Shown here piece by piece: positions 33,110-41,166 of a stretch of 64,000 nucleotides of DNA. A model generated the notes under the pieces. It saw only the letters and a list, made by a program, of their open reading frames with translations, was not told where the DNA came from and did no database searches. How positions within the stretch are numbered: the first letter of the stretch is position 1; each line of letters starts with the position of its first letter. Location: the NCBI RefSeq assembly GCF_900048895.1, contig NZ_LT160640.1:682001-746000 (forward strand), read 5' to 3'. The position numbers and the translations under genes were made by a program. Source of the DNA: Neglectibacter timonensis (lineage in GTDB: Bacteria; Bacillota; Clostridia; Oscillospirales; Acutalibacteraceae).

Positions 33110-33940
33110 TCAATTTTCTATCTCTTGCTTCATCTTTTCTGGAAAAGCAACATCTGATTTTGTTGCCCAATCATACAGAAATGTATCAAAAACACCGTGG
33201 TCATCCGGTTTAATCAGAAAACGCCTCAACAGCGCTTCTTCTTCCAACCCAGTACCTCCATAATATGCATCCGCCATTCCACCTGCAATACACGCCACGG
33301 TATCGGTATCACACTTTACACTGAACACATTGCGGATGCAGCTTTCCCAATCTTCACTTTCCAAAAAGCAACGGATAGCAAGGGGCATAGTCCCCATAGC
33401 CGTGACATCAAACTTTCCAAAAGGCCGGTAAAACATCAATGGCTTGCGAACTGTATAACCATACTCTTTCCTGAGATAGCCTGCAATCTCTTTTTTAGAT
33501 GCGCCAGTCCGGGCCATAAAGACGGCTGCAGCCGTAGCCATGGCGGCTTTTTGACCCTGCACATGATTATGCGTGCACAGAGAACTTATGCGGGCCTGCT
33601 CCTCTACTTCCTCCAGGGTGTCAAAATACTGGCCGATAAAACTTACACGCATCGCAGAACCATTGCCATAGCTGTTGTATCCCTTTTCCGAATGGGCGTT
33701 GAGCCAGTTCTTAAACATAGTGCCATATCCTACCCAGGAATACTTTCTTCCAAATTTCCCATATGCCCGCGCATACGGAACACCTTTCAAAATCGCATAT
33801 TTGGTGGCAACCGTCAGTACAGTGTCATCTGTGAAGGTGCTCATCCCCCCAAACAAATCCACTGTTCTCCAGTCGAAATTCTTCGGTCTGCTGAATTCAA
33901 ACCGCGACCCCGCGATATCGCCCAAAATTGCGCCGTACAT
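33110..33940 (-). CDS. ADP-ribosylglycohydrolase family protein
   Basis: 276 residues of the DraG/ARH fold, which removes ADP-ribose from proteins or small molecules using two Mg ions. MYGAILGDIAGSRFEF is the N-terminal signature, STFTDDTVLTVA supplies the metal-binding Thr-Asp-Asp, NGSAMR is conserved, and VKCDTDTVACIAGGMADAYYG provides the second metal site. The catalytic residues look intact. First of three same-strand genes (unknown protein, glpK). Confidence 0.88.
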   Translation of the reverse strand: MYGAILGDIAGSRFEFSRPKNFDWRTVDLFGGMSTFTDDTVLTVATKYAILKGVPYARAYGKFGRKYSWVGYGTMFKNWLNAHSEKGYNSYGNGSAMRVSFIGQYFDTLEEVEEQARISSLCTHNHVQGQKAAMATAAAVFMARTGASKKEIAGYLRKEYGYTVRKPLMFYRPFGKFDVTAMGTMPLAIRCFLESEDWESCIRNVFSVKCDTDTVACIAGGMADAYYGGTGLEEEALLRRFLIKPDDHGVFDTFLYDWATKSDVAFPEKMKQEIEN

Positions 33941-34034
33941 AGTATTCCTCCGTTTTGCCCAGAGCTTCTAGAAAATCATATCATATTCTTTTATTTATTT
34001 CCATATTTCTATCCAAAACAATCTAAAATATTTC

Positions 34035-34079
34035 TAAAAAAGAAAGCCGTCTACAGGATTTTCTCCTGAGACAGCCCTC
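34035..34079 (-). terminator. Terminator of the ctsR-clpC operon
   Basis: Stem of about 14 bp, GGGCTGTCTCAGGA/TCCTGTAGACGGCTT, with an A-rich loop, then TTTCTTTTTT on the minus strand. Confidence 0.85.
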
Positions 34080-34090
34080 TCTTTCAAGAT

Positions 34091-36541
34091 TTAGACCTCT
34101 GTAAAAACAAATTTCCCTTCGTCGTACGTGCAACGGTACCCTTTATTGGCCGCGATCACCCCTTCCAGCATTCTTTCCGAGACCGCATCCTCAATCTGAT
34201 TTTGAATCACCCTGCGCAAAGGTCTGGCGCCATAGAGAGGATCGTATCCCTGTTCCGCCACCGCGGCAACAGCTTCCGGTGTGAACTCCATGCCGATTTC
34301 CATATCGCAGAGTTTTTTCCGAAGGGTATCAAGCATTTTCCCTGCGATTTGAGAGGTATCCTCCTTGGTAAGCTTGTGGAACACGATGATGTCGTCCACC
34401 CTGTTCAAAAATTCCGGCTTGAACAGGTTCTTAAGTTCTGCCATCACCAATTCCTTGGTTTTCTCGAAGTCGGCATTTTCACTGTTCGCTTTTTCCGAAA
34501 AACCCAAGCTCTTCTGTTTTTCCGTGATGAGCCTTGCCCCCACATTGGAGGTCATAATGATCACTGTATTCTTGAAGTCCACAGTCTTTCCCTGGGAATC
34601 GGTGACACGGCCATCCTCCAAAATCTGAAGCAGAATGTTGAACACATCGGGATGCGCTTTTTCGATTTCATCGAAAAGTACTACAGAATAAGGCTTCCTG
34701 CGGACAGCTTCGGTCAACTGTCCGCCTTCATCGAAGCCTACATATCCGGGAGGTGAACCTACCAGACGGGACACCGTGTGTTTTTCCATATATTCGGACA
34801 TGTCAAAGCGCACCATTGCCTTTTCATCCCCGAACATGGCCTCTGCCAAAGCCTTGCAGAGTTCAGTCTTTCCTACGCCCGTGGGACCCAGAAAGATGAA
34901 GGAACCGATAGGCCTGTTTTTGTCCTTCAGTCCTACCCTGCCTCGGCGAATAGCCTTCGCAATTGCAGTAACCGCTTCCTCCTGGCCTATAACACGCTTG
35001 TGAAGTGTGTCTTCAAGCCGAAGAAGTCTCTGGCTTTCTTCCTCCGTCAGCTGTGAAACAGGGATTCCCGTCCACATCGCTACAATATCGGCAATATCAT
35101 TTGGCGTTACAACACTATTGGTTCTCTCGTTCTTAGCACTCCATTCATCCTTTGCGTGCTCAAGCTGTTCCTGAAGCTCCTTCTGCCTGTCACGCAGAGA
35201 CGCTGCCCGTTCAAAATCCTGAGAGTTGACTGCCGCCGCCTTGTCAATTTCGATTTCCTTGATTTTTTTCTCCAAATCCTGTAGATTATCCGGGGCGGTG
35301 AAGGTGCGCAGACGCACCCGGGACGCCGCCTCATCAATCAGGTCAATGGCCTTGTCTGGCAAATAACGATCGGAAATATACCGGGAGGAAAGCTTTACCG
35401 CAGACTCTATGGATTCTTCTGTGATCTGCACTTTGTGGTGCGCTTCATACCGATCCTTCAGCCCTTTTAAGATACTGATTGCCTCTTCCTCACTGGGTTC
35501 TCCCACAGTCACCGGCTGGAATCTCCGCTCCAGCGCCGCGTCCTTTTCAATATGCTTCCGGTATTCGCTGATCGTCGTCGCGCCGATCACCTGAAAATCG
35601 CCTCTGGCCAAGGCTGGCTTCAAAATGTTGGCCGCATCGGTAGAACCTTCAGCAGAACCCGCGCCAATGATGGTGTGCAGCTCATCGATAAACAGAATAA
35701 TATTCCCATCTGCTTTCACTTCGTCGATGGCGCTTTTGATCCGCTCTTCAAAGTCTCCCCGATATTTAGTACCGGCTACCATACCCGTCAGATCCAGGGA
35801 TACCAGTTTTTTGTTCTTCAACAGCTCCGGCACATCGCCCGAGTGGATCTTTAATGCAAGTCCTTCTGCGACTGCAGTTTTACCGACGCCAGGCTCACCA
35901 ATGAGAACCGGGTTATTTTTCGTCCGTCTGGAAAGGATCTGAATCACCCGTTCAATCTCATTTTGGCGCCCGATCACAGGATCAATTTTTCCCTGAGCAG
36001 CCAGTTGTGTCAAATCACGTCCAAACTGCTCCAACGCCTTTCCACTGCCCTTACTCTGCTCTCCCGTACCGGCGGCATCGCCGTTTCCGCCGGAAAAAGA
36101 TGTGTTGTTCAGAACACTGGAGAGCTCAGATATAATCCTATTGGGATCCACACCCAACAATTGCAGAAAACGCATTGCATAACTCTGCCCATCCTCCAGA
36201 ATGGCAATCAGCAGATGCTCGGTCCCTACGTAAGAAGTATGCAGCCTTGCGCCCGCCATAGCGGCCACCTGCAAAATCCTTTTTGTCCTCGGGGTAAAAT
36301 CGTCCGCATTCAGTACAGTAGGAGAGCCGGAACCGATTTTTTCCCGGATCATCTTTTCAAAGTCCTCCGCGGTAACTCCCAACTTATTGAGCACCGTGCC
36401 GGCGACGCCTGTCCCTTCCTTTAGCAGCCCCAACAGGAGATGTTCGCTGCCGATATAATCATGCCCCAGCTCTTGTGCGGAGGTGATTGCCAAATTCAAA
36501 GCACTGTTTGCTTTCTCGGTAAAGCCGTTAAAACGATACAT
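34091..36541 (-). CDS. clpC: ATP-dependent Clp protease ATPase subunit ClpC
   Basis: AAA+ unfoldase that feeds ClpP. 816 residues. A two-repeat Clp N domain (1 to about 145) opens YRFNGFTEKANSALNLA. The first AAA module has GEPGVGKTAVAEG (about 210) and LFIDELHTIIGAG. A UVR-containing middle domain spans about 415-465. The second AAA module has GPTGVGKTELCKALAEA (about 555) and VLFDEIEKAHPDVFN, followed by the D2-small domain. Last gene of the CtsR-controlled operon; it degrades misfolded proteins and McsB-marked substrates. Confidence 0.97.
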   Translation of the reverse strand: MYRFNGFTEKANSALNLAITSAQELGHDYIGSEHLLLGLLKEGTGVAGTVLNKLGVTAEDFEKMIREKIGSGSPTVLNADDFTPRTKRILQVAAMAGARLHTSYVGTEHLLIAILEDGQSYAMRFLQLLGVDPNRIISELSSVLNNTSFSGGNGDAAGTGEQSKGSGKALEQFGRDLTQLAAQGKIDPVIGRQNEIERVIQILSRRTKNNPVLIGEPGVGKTAVAEGLALKIHSGDVPELLKNKKLVSLDLTGMVAGTKYRGDFEERIKSAIDEVKADGNIILFIDELHTIIGAGSAEGSTDAANILKPALARGDFQVIGATTISEYRKHIEKDAALERRFQPVTVGEPSEEEAISILKGLKDRYEAHHKVQITEESIESAVKLSSRYISDRYLPDKAIDLIDEAASRVRLRTFTAPDNLQDLEKKIKEIEIDKAAAVNSQDFERAASLRDRQKELQEQLEHAKDEWSAKNERTNSVVTPNDIADIVAMWTGIPVSQLTEEESQRLLRLEDTLHKRVIGQEEAVTAIAKAIRRGRVGLKDKNRPIGSFIFLGPTGVGKTELCKALAEAMFGDEKAMVRFDMSEYMEKHTVSRLVGSPPGYVGFDEGGQLTEAVRRKPYSVVLFDEIEKAHPDVFNILLQILEDGRVTDSQGKTVDFKNTVIIMTSNVGARLITEKQKSLGFSEKANSENADFEKTKELVMAELKNLFKPEFLNRVDDIIVFHKLTKEDTSQIAGKMLDTLRKKLCDMEIGMEFTPEAVAAVAEQGYDPLYGARPLRRVIQNQIEDAVSERMLEGVIAANKGYRCTYDEGKFVFTEV

Positions 36542-36547
36542 CGATCA

Positions 36548-37588
36548 TCACTCCTTTATTTTTGCGCAGATTTCGCGTGTCAACGTTGCACGCAGAATAT
36601 CTCTTTCATTCTGATCCATAGACCGGCCTTCTCTGGCCATTAAGGTGGCGGGCTGAACCCGTACGCTCAGTGTGTTGAGTTCTTCTTCCCTGACGCCATG
36701 CAGTATGCCAGTTGAAAGCCCGAAGCGAAGGTAGGAAAGCAGTTCCATAAATTCATTGGCAGACAGCAGCTTGGCGCTTTTCATTACACCTGCCGCACGG
36801 TCAATTTTGTCCTGCAGGACGATGCTTGCACTCATTTCCTTCCTGGCCCTACGCTCTTCTTCAATCAATTGTGAGGCAATCGCATTTAAATTAGCCACTG
36901 CTTCTGTTTCACTTAGTCCCAGCGTGATTTGATTGGACAGCTGGTACAAGCCCCCTACTACCTGCGTTCCTTCTCCATAGGTTCCCCGCAGGGTTAGCCC
37001 TAACTTGGAAAGATTATTGGAAATTCTGGACATTGCCCCGTTCTCTATCAAGGCGGGAAGATGCAGCATCACGGAGGCCCGCATCCCGGTTCCGAGATTT
37101 GTAGGACACTGCGTCAAAAATCCGAATTCAGAATCAAACGCAAAGTCCAGGCTTTCTCCTAACAGCGTATCGATACGATCCGCCATCTCTGCTGCACCTT
37201 TCAGAGACAGACCTTCCCTCAAAATCTGAATCCGCAGATGATCCTCCTCATTAATCATGATTGAAACACTCTCATCCGCGGAAATAAGAATTGCTTTTCC
37301 CCGCCGGTCCGATATAAATTCCGGACTGACAATATGTCTTTCTACCAGGGAAACAGCTTCCTCTTCCGTTAGATTTTCCAAAGGGAGATAGGAAAATGTA
37401 TCAGCCAAGATGCTATTTCCAGAAAGAAGCGCTTCCCGTATCTTGGCGGCAATCTCTTCCTTCTGTTTTCCAGACGCATGGGCGGGAAAAGGATAGGAAC
37501 GCAGGTTCCTTGCCAGACGGACACGTGTGCTGCATACCACGTCACTGCAGTCTCCAACCTTTTCATACCATTTCTCTATCCTAGCCAT
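36548..37588 (-). CDS. mcsB: Protein arginine kinase McsB
   Basis: Phosphorylates arginine on misfolded proteins, tagging them for ClpC/ClpP, and inactivates CtsR. 346 residues with guanidino-kinase features: VCSTRVRLARNLRSYPFP, the ATP-site region LTQCPTNLGTGMRASVMLHLP, and RGTYGEGTQVVGGLYQLSNQ. Its start overlaps the mcsA stop by 8 bp, so the two are translationally coupled. Confidence 0.96.
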   Translation of the reverse strand: MARIEKWYEKVGDCSDVVCSTRVRLARNLRSYPFPAHASGKQKEEIAAKIREALLSGNSILADTFSYLPLENLTEEEAVSLVERHIVSPEFISDRRGKAILISADESVSIMINEEDHLRIQILREGLSLKGAAEMADRIDTLLGESLDFAFDSEFGFLTQCPTNLGTGMRASVMLHLPALIENGAMSRISNNLSKLGLTLRGTYGEGTQVVGGLYQLSNQITLGLSETEAVANLNAIASQLIEEERRARKEMSASIVLQDKIDRAAGVMKSAKLLSANEFMELLSYLRFGLSTGILHGVREEELNTLSVRVQPATLMAREGRSMDQNERDILRATLTREICAKIKE

Positions 37589-38096
37589 TTTGCTCCATCT
37601 CCTTAATTTCGTCCCTCAGAACAGCCGCAGTTTCAAAGTCCTGTGCTTCCACTGCCTTTTTCAGCAACCGACGTTTTTCCTCCACAGGCGCTTCCCGTAC
37701 AGGCATGATCTTGTTATTTAAATCTGCAATTCGAAGAGCAGATCCTCCTGGAACCTTTCCTTTGTGCTGTGTGGTACCGTGAATTCGTTGAATGACAGGC
37801 GCCAACTTCCGGCGGAAAATCTCGTAGCAATGTGCGCAGCCAATTTTGCCCGTTTTAGAGATTTCTTCAAAACTGGCTCCGCATTTCTCACACCGCAGAA
37901 TCTCTTCTTCCTGTATGGTTGTTCCCAATAAGCCGCCCAGCATATTGCCGAAGCTGAAACTCCAGTCTTGAAAGATATTGCCGTACCCCTTCATTTTTGC
38001 GCAATCCGCGCAGAGATGGTACTGCGTAAGCTTCCCATTGACAATTGTCTTAATATGTGTTGTCGCCGTCTTTTTTCCACAGGATTGGCAAAGCAT
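37581..38096 (-). CDS. mcsA: McsA, zinc-binding activator of McsB
   Basis: 171 residues. Four CxxC pairs bind zinc: MLCQSCGKK, HLCADCAK, LRCEKCGAS and IGCAHCYE. A C-terminal UVR motif (EEKRRLLKKAVEAQDFETAAVLRDEI) follows. It activates McsB kinase and helps sense thiol stress. Second gene of the operon, 58 bp after ctsR. Confidence 0.96.
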   Translation of the reverse strand: MLCQSCGKKTATTHIKTIVNGKLTQYHLCADCAKMKGYGNIFQDWSFSFGNMLGGLLGTTIQEEEILRCEKCGASFEEISKTGKIGCAHCYEIFRRKLAPVIQRIHGTTQHKGKVPGGSALRIADLNNKIMPVREAPVEEKRRLLKKAVEAQDFETAAVLRDEIKEMEQNG

Positions 38097-38154
38097 CTGA
38101 TATCCATCCTTTCATATTTCCTGAATACTGTTGCCTAAGAAAACTTTCAAAGAT

Positions 38155-38607
38155 TTAGGTTTTGACCACCAAAAGCATATTTTTATAAATAGAAGCACGC
38201 ACTGCATCCCTGAATTCTCTGGGAATCAAGGAAAGGCTTTTGTCAGAAGCCGCTGCCTGAAGCAATGAAGCAGCTTCAGAATCAATAACGCCGTTTTGCA
38301 GCATATTTTCTGTCATAGCTCTTGCTGTTCCTCCATCCAACGAATCTCCGACTGCGTTAATAATATGCATCACTACATCCGACTTAGAAAGCTGACGTCT
38401 TGTGATTCTGATATAACCTCCACCGCCCCGGCGGCTTTCGACATGATACCCCTGTTCCGGCGTAAACCGGGAAGTTATGACGTAATTGATCTGACTTGGA
38501 ACACATCCCAAGACATTGGCCAATTCGTTCCGTTGGATTTCTGCCGTTCCGTCCGCTTCATTGAGAAGCTGCATAATGTATTTTGCCACACTGTCACTGA
38601 TTCTCAT
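38155..38607 (-). CDS. ctsR: CtsR, class III stress-gene repressor
   Basis: 150-residue winged-helix repressor. RISDSVAKYIMQLLNE and NELANVLGCVPSQINYVITSRFTPEQGY form the HTH, and VESRRGGGGYIRITR is the glycine-rich wing that senses heat. The C-terminal dimer domain follows. It represses its own operon; its operator heptads are directly upstream (38629-38703). Confidence 0.97.
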   Translation of the reverse strand: MRISDSVAKYIMQLLNEADGTAEIQRNELANVLGCVPSQINYVITSRFTPEQGYHVESRRGGGGYIRITRRQLSKSDVVMHIINAVGDSLDGGTARAMTENMLQNGVIDSEAASLLQAAASDKSLSLIPREFRDAVRASIYKNMLLVVKT

Positions 38608-38628
38608 TGTTCTCGCCTCTAATTTGTC

Positions 38629-38703
38629 TTTGACTTTCTTTGACTTTCTTTGACTTTTATTATATCAATTTTAGAACTCCTGTCAAGGTCAATAAAAGTC
38701 AAA
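38629..38703 (-). promoter_or_regulatory. ctsR operon promoter with tandem CtsR boxes
   Basis: Minus strand TTGACA (38681-38686), a 16-bp spacer and TATAAT (38659-38664). Three AGTCAAA heptads with 10-bp periodicity lie at 38629-38655, downstream of -10. A plus-oriented pair GGTCAAT-AAA-AGTCAAA at 38687-38703 lies directly upstream of -35. Both fit the CtsR consensus (heptad-3 nt-heptad). Confidence 0.93.
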
Positions 38704-38796
38704 ATAACTATTTTAAATTGAATTAGATTAAATTAGCTCCCAATTTCTTTCAATAGCTCACCTATTCAACTGTTTTCTTTTCATTTTAAATCCTCG

Positions 38797-38824
38797 AACC
38801 TTTTTGGTGCTCCGCCATAAGATA
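38797..38824 (+). promoter_or_regulatory. Possible sporulation (sigma-K-like) promoter
   Basis: AAC at 38797-38799, a 16-bp gap and CATAAGATA at 38816-38824 match the mother-cell consensus AC / CATAnnnTA. No good sigma-A promoter is seen before the Cys/Gly-rich gene. Confidence 0.45.
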
Positions 38825-38851
38825 GAGTGTAAATGAAAGGAGGCGTTCTTC

Positions 38852-39001
38852 ATGTGTGGTAACGGAGGTTGTTCTTGGATCATCATCATTCTGATTCTCC
38901 TCTGCTGCTGTGGCGGCTGTGGTTTCGGTGGCTGCGGCAATGGCTGCGGCAACGATTGTGGTTGCAATGGCTGTGGCAACTGCGGAGGCTGTGGTTGCTA
39001 A
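38852..39001 (+). CDS. Cys/Gly-rich small protein (49 residues)
   Basis: MCGNGGCSW, then a short hydrophobic stretch IIIILILL (about 10-17), then a tail of CxxC/GGC repeats: 14 Cys and 17 Gly in 49 residues. AAAGGAGG is 8 nt before the ATG. It resembles small clostridial proteins annotated as chorion-class high-cysteine or spore-surface-like. A membrane anchor plus disulfide or metal-rich tail is likely; a spore-coat role is inference supported by the sigma-K-like promoter. Monocistronic with a strong terminator. Confidence 0.75.
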   Translation: MCGNGGCSWIIIILILLCCCGGCGFGGCGNGCGNDCGCNGCGNCGGCGC

Positions 39002-39056
39002 GTAACGCAACTGCGTAAAGAGCGCATTCTGCTGCAGAATATCTTGCTGAATGCCA

Positions 39057-39100
39057 AAAAGGCCGGCGCTGTTTTTAAAACAGCGCCGGCCACTCTTTTT
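39057..39100. terminator. Bidirectional terminator
   Basis: Stem GGCCGGCGCTGTTTT/AAAACAGCGCCGGCC (39061-39091) with CTCTTTTTT to the right and AAAAA to the left. It serves the Cys/Gly gene and the convergent TSCPD operon. Confidence 0.93.
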
Positions 39101-39118
39101 TATACTATAATAATTTTA

Positions 39119-39370
39119 TTAGTCCGGCTTAAGCGCCTCAGCCAGAGCTTTAGCAAGTTGATCCGGACAAGAGGTCTGCTTAAAGCCGCAGCGGATTCCT
39201 TTGCACCGCTCAATATAATCCTGCACCTTCATGCCCTTCGCCAACGCGGCAACCCCTTGTGTATTCCCGCTACAGCCGCCGGTAAATTGAACCGATTGAA
39301 TGGTGTCGCCCTCTACTATGATATCAATTTTTCTGGAACAGACCCCTTTGGGTGTATAATGAATTTCCAT
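39119..39370 (-). CDS. TSCPD-domain protein
   Basis: 83 residues ending in a C-terminal KQTSCPDQLAKAL motif, with YTPKGVCSRKIDI at the start and FTGGCSGNTQGVAALAKGM mid-protein, matching a small conserved family named for the TSCPD sequence. Related domains occur in ribonucleotide reductases. Four cysteines may bind metal. Function unknown. It is the last gene of an operon with the PHP, ABC and HD genes. Confidence 0.85.
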   Translation of the reverse strand: MEIHYTPKGVCSRKIDIIVEGDTIQSVQFTGGCSGNTQGVAALAKGMKVQDYIERCKGIRCGFKQTSCPDQLAKALAEALKPD

Positions 39371-39389
39371 CTATTTACCTCTCCCGTCT

Positions 39390-40220
39390 TTATGATATTT
39401 TTTTCTTTTTCAGTAATTCAAATTGATTTTCAGGCGTCAAATAGGAACCTAAAGGCAGACAGGCAGTCGTATAACATCCATGAAAATCTGTACCGCCCGT
39501 CATCGGAAGCTGATATTTTTGACAGCAGTTTAGAATCGCCTGAAGGTCCTCATCGCTGTTTCGGGGATGAAACCCTTCAATTCCTTCAAGCAACCCTTTT
39601 TCACACAGCTCCTGCATCAGATCTATACTTTCATATTCACTGGGATGTGCCAATACGGCGGCTCCACCTGCACTGTGAATCTCCTCAATCACATCAAAAA
39701 CATCGGGATATTCAATACGGGTATAAGCCAAACCGTATTTGGGATGAAACAACTTTTTAAATGTATTTCCAAAAATTTCATCCGTATATCCGGCATCCAT
39801 CAATGCCTGCATGACATGCTGTTTAAATATGTTGGTTGAACCGTGAGCCCTGGTAAGTATCATCGTCATCGGCATCGGATAGATATGGAGCACCTTTTGG
39901 ATCGATATGGACATTGCCGCCCGTCTGTTCTCTGTAATTTTTCGTAGAAGCCCTTCCAAACGCCCCGCATTCTTCGGGTAGTAGCAAAGTAAATGCGCCC
40001 GTTTACCACGGGAATGATCCAACGTGGAAATTTCCACGCCTGGAACTACGGTTACACCTGCTCTTTTCCCCAAAACCACCGCTCTGACACTGCCGGCAAA
40101 AGTATCATGATCCGTCACTGCCAAGGTTTCGATTTGCCTGAGCTTAGCAAGATCTATGAGTTCTCCGATACCAGTAGAACCATCCGACATTTTTGTGTGA
40201 CAATGCAAATCGATATTCAT
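39390..40220 (-). CDS. PHP-domain phosphoesterase (YciV/TrpH-like)
   Basis: 276 residues. The N-terminal metal site is MNIDLHCHTKMSDGSTGIGEL and LAVTDHDTFAGS; VVPGVEIST and AVLAHPSEY continue the PHP metal set, ending with GGTDFHG. Relatives are 5'-3' exoribonucleases or 3',5'-nucleotide phosphatases (RNase AM type). ATG 40220 has GGAGG upstream; the longer frame from 40280 overlaps the permease gene and is rejected. Confidence 0.88.
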   Translation of the reverse strand: MNIDLHCHTKMSDGSTGIGELIDLAKLRQIETLAVTDHDTFAGSVRAVVLGKRAGVTVVPGVEISTLDHSRGKRAHLLCYYPKNAGRLEGLLRKITENRRAAMSISIQKVLHIYPMPMTMILTRAHGSTNIFKQHVMQALMDAGYTDEIFGNTFKKLFHPKYGLAYTRIEYPDVFDVIEEIHSAGGAAVLAHPSEYESIDLMQELCEKGLLEGIEGFHPRNSDEDLQAILNCCQKYQLPMTGGTDFHGCYTTACLPLGSYLTPENQFELLKKKKIS

Positions 40221-40221
40221 T

Positions 40222-41166
40222 TTAATCCTCCAAAGGCCGTTCAAGAAGCCGTTCTGCATAAAAACGCCTTGCCGATACATTAAACATCACGACCGATGCC
40301 ACTGCAAGCAAAACGGAAAGTATGAGCAAAAAAACGGCATTTATTTTGATAATACCGGTAAACTGAACTAGGAAAAGAATCACAAAAGGCAGGATAAGAT
40401 ATCCCATCGTCTGCAAGGATTCGCCGGTACTGTGAACACGGGAGATAACAAGGCTTACAAATATTACGGAGAAAAAAGCCAGCGCAGGCATGAGGAAAAG
40501 CAGCAAAATGAGCCATTTCCAATTAAAAAAGAAAGGCGCGCCAAGAATGATGTCCGCTACGGAAACTGTAATGGCGAACGCTAAAAACGACAGCAGCGAA
40601 ATCACGACGGAGAGCAGACTGCAGCTGGAAACTTTGGAATTGAACACAGACTTGGCATCCATAGAAGAGAGTAATACCGTTTCCAACGTTCCCTCTTCTT
40701 TTTCTCCTAAAAACGCATAGGAAGCAGACGCAACCGAACAGATAACTGGAACTGTCAGGAAAAGCATGGGACAAAGCAGGGTGGTAAATGCGTCGAACCA
40801 TATCTGACGGTATCCGAGTTCTGCAGAAGCTGATTCCAGCAAAGACTGAATCGCCTCCGGCACCTGTGCATCTTCTGTGACCGGAAGAAGGCTTGTGGCA
40901 GCTGAATAGACCAATGGGATTACCACCAACAGGATCACAGGCATCAGCATCAATAAGGCGCGAATTCCTTTGCGCTGCCAAATTGCGCCTAAATCTTTCT
41001 TTGCCATGACAATCTCGGCAGACGTAAAAAAGCTGTGCAGACTAAACTTATCCTTCTTCTGCTCCGCCCCCTCCCTCTTCCTCTGAGAGGAACTCCTCTG
41101 TGCTTTCACGCGTCGCGGAGGTGACGCCCTCTTCTGTCCGTTCTTCTCCAAACGTTTCTCCCCCAT
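40222..41166 (-). CDS. ABC-2-type transporter permease
   Basis: Up to 314 residues with about six membrane segments (first at LMLMPVILLVVIPLVYSAA) and FLGEKEEGTLETVLLS, typical of NatB/ABC-2 permeases. The substrate is unknown. The start is uncertain: ATG 41166 gives a 119-bp overlap with the ATPase gene and a very basic leader (KRLEKNGQKRASPPRRVKAQR); ATG 41007 avoids the overlap but cuts close to the conserved KKDL segment. Neither has a good ribosome site. Confidence 0.85.
   Translation of the reverse strand: MGEKRLEKNGQKRASPPRRVKAQRSSSQRKREGAEQKKDKFSLHSFFTSAEIVMAKKDLGAIWQRKGIRALLMLMPVILLVVIPLVYSAATSLLPVTEDAQVPEAIQSLLESASAELGYRQIWFDAFTTLLCPMLFLTVPVICSVASASYAFLGEKEEGTLETVLLSSMDAKSVFNSKVSSCSLLSVVISLLSFLAFAITVSVADIILGAPFFFNWKWLILLLFLMPALAFFSVIFVSLVISRVHSTGESLQTMGYLILPFVILFLVQFTGIIKINAVFLLILSVLLAVASVVMFNVSARRFYAERLLERPLED

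Noticed and set aside
39390-40280. Longer start for the PHP gene at 40280
   Set aside because: It would overlap the permease gene; GGAGG and the conserved MNIDLHCH start point to 40220.
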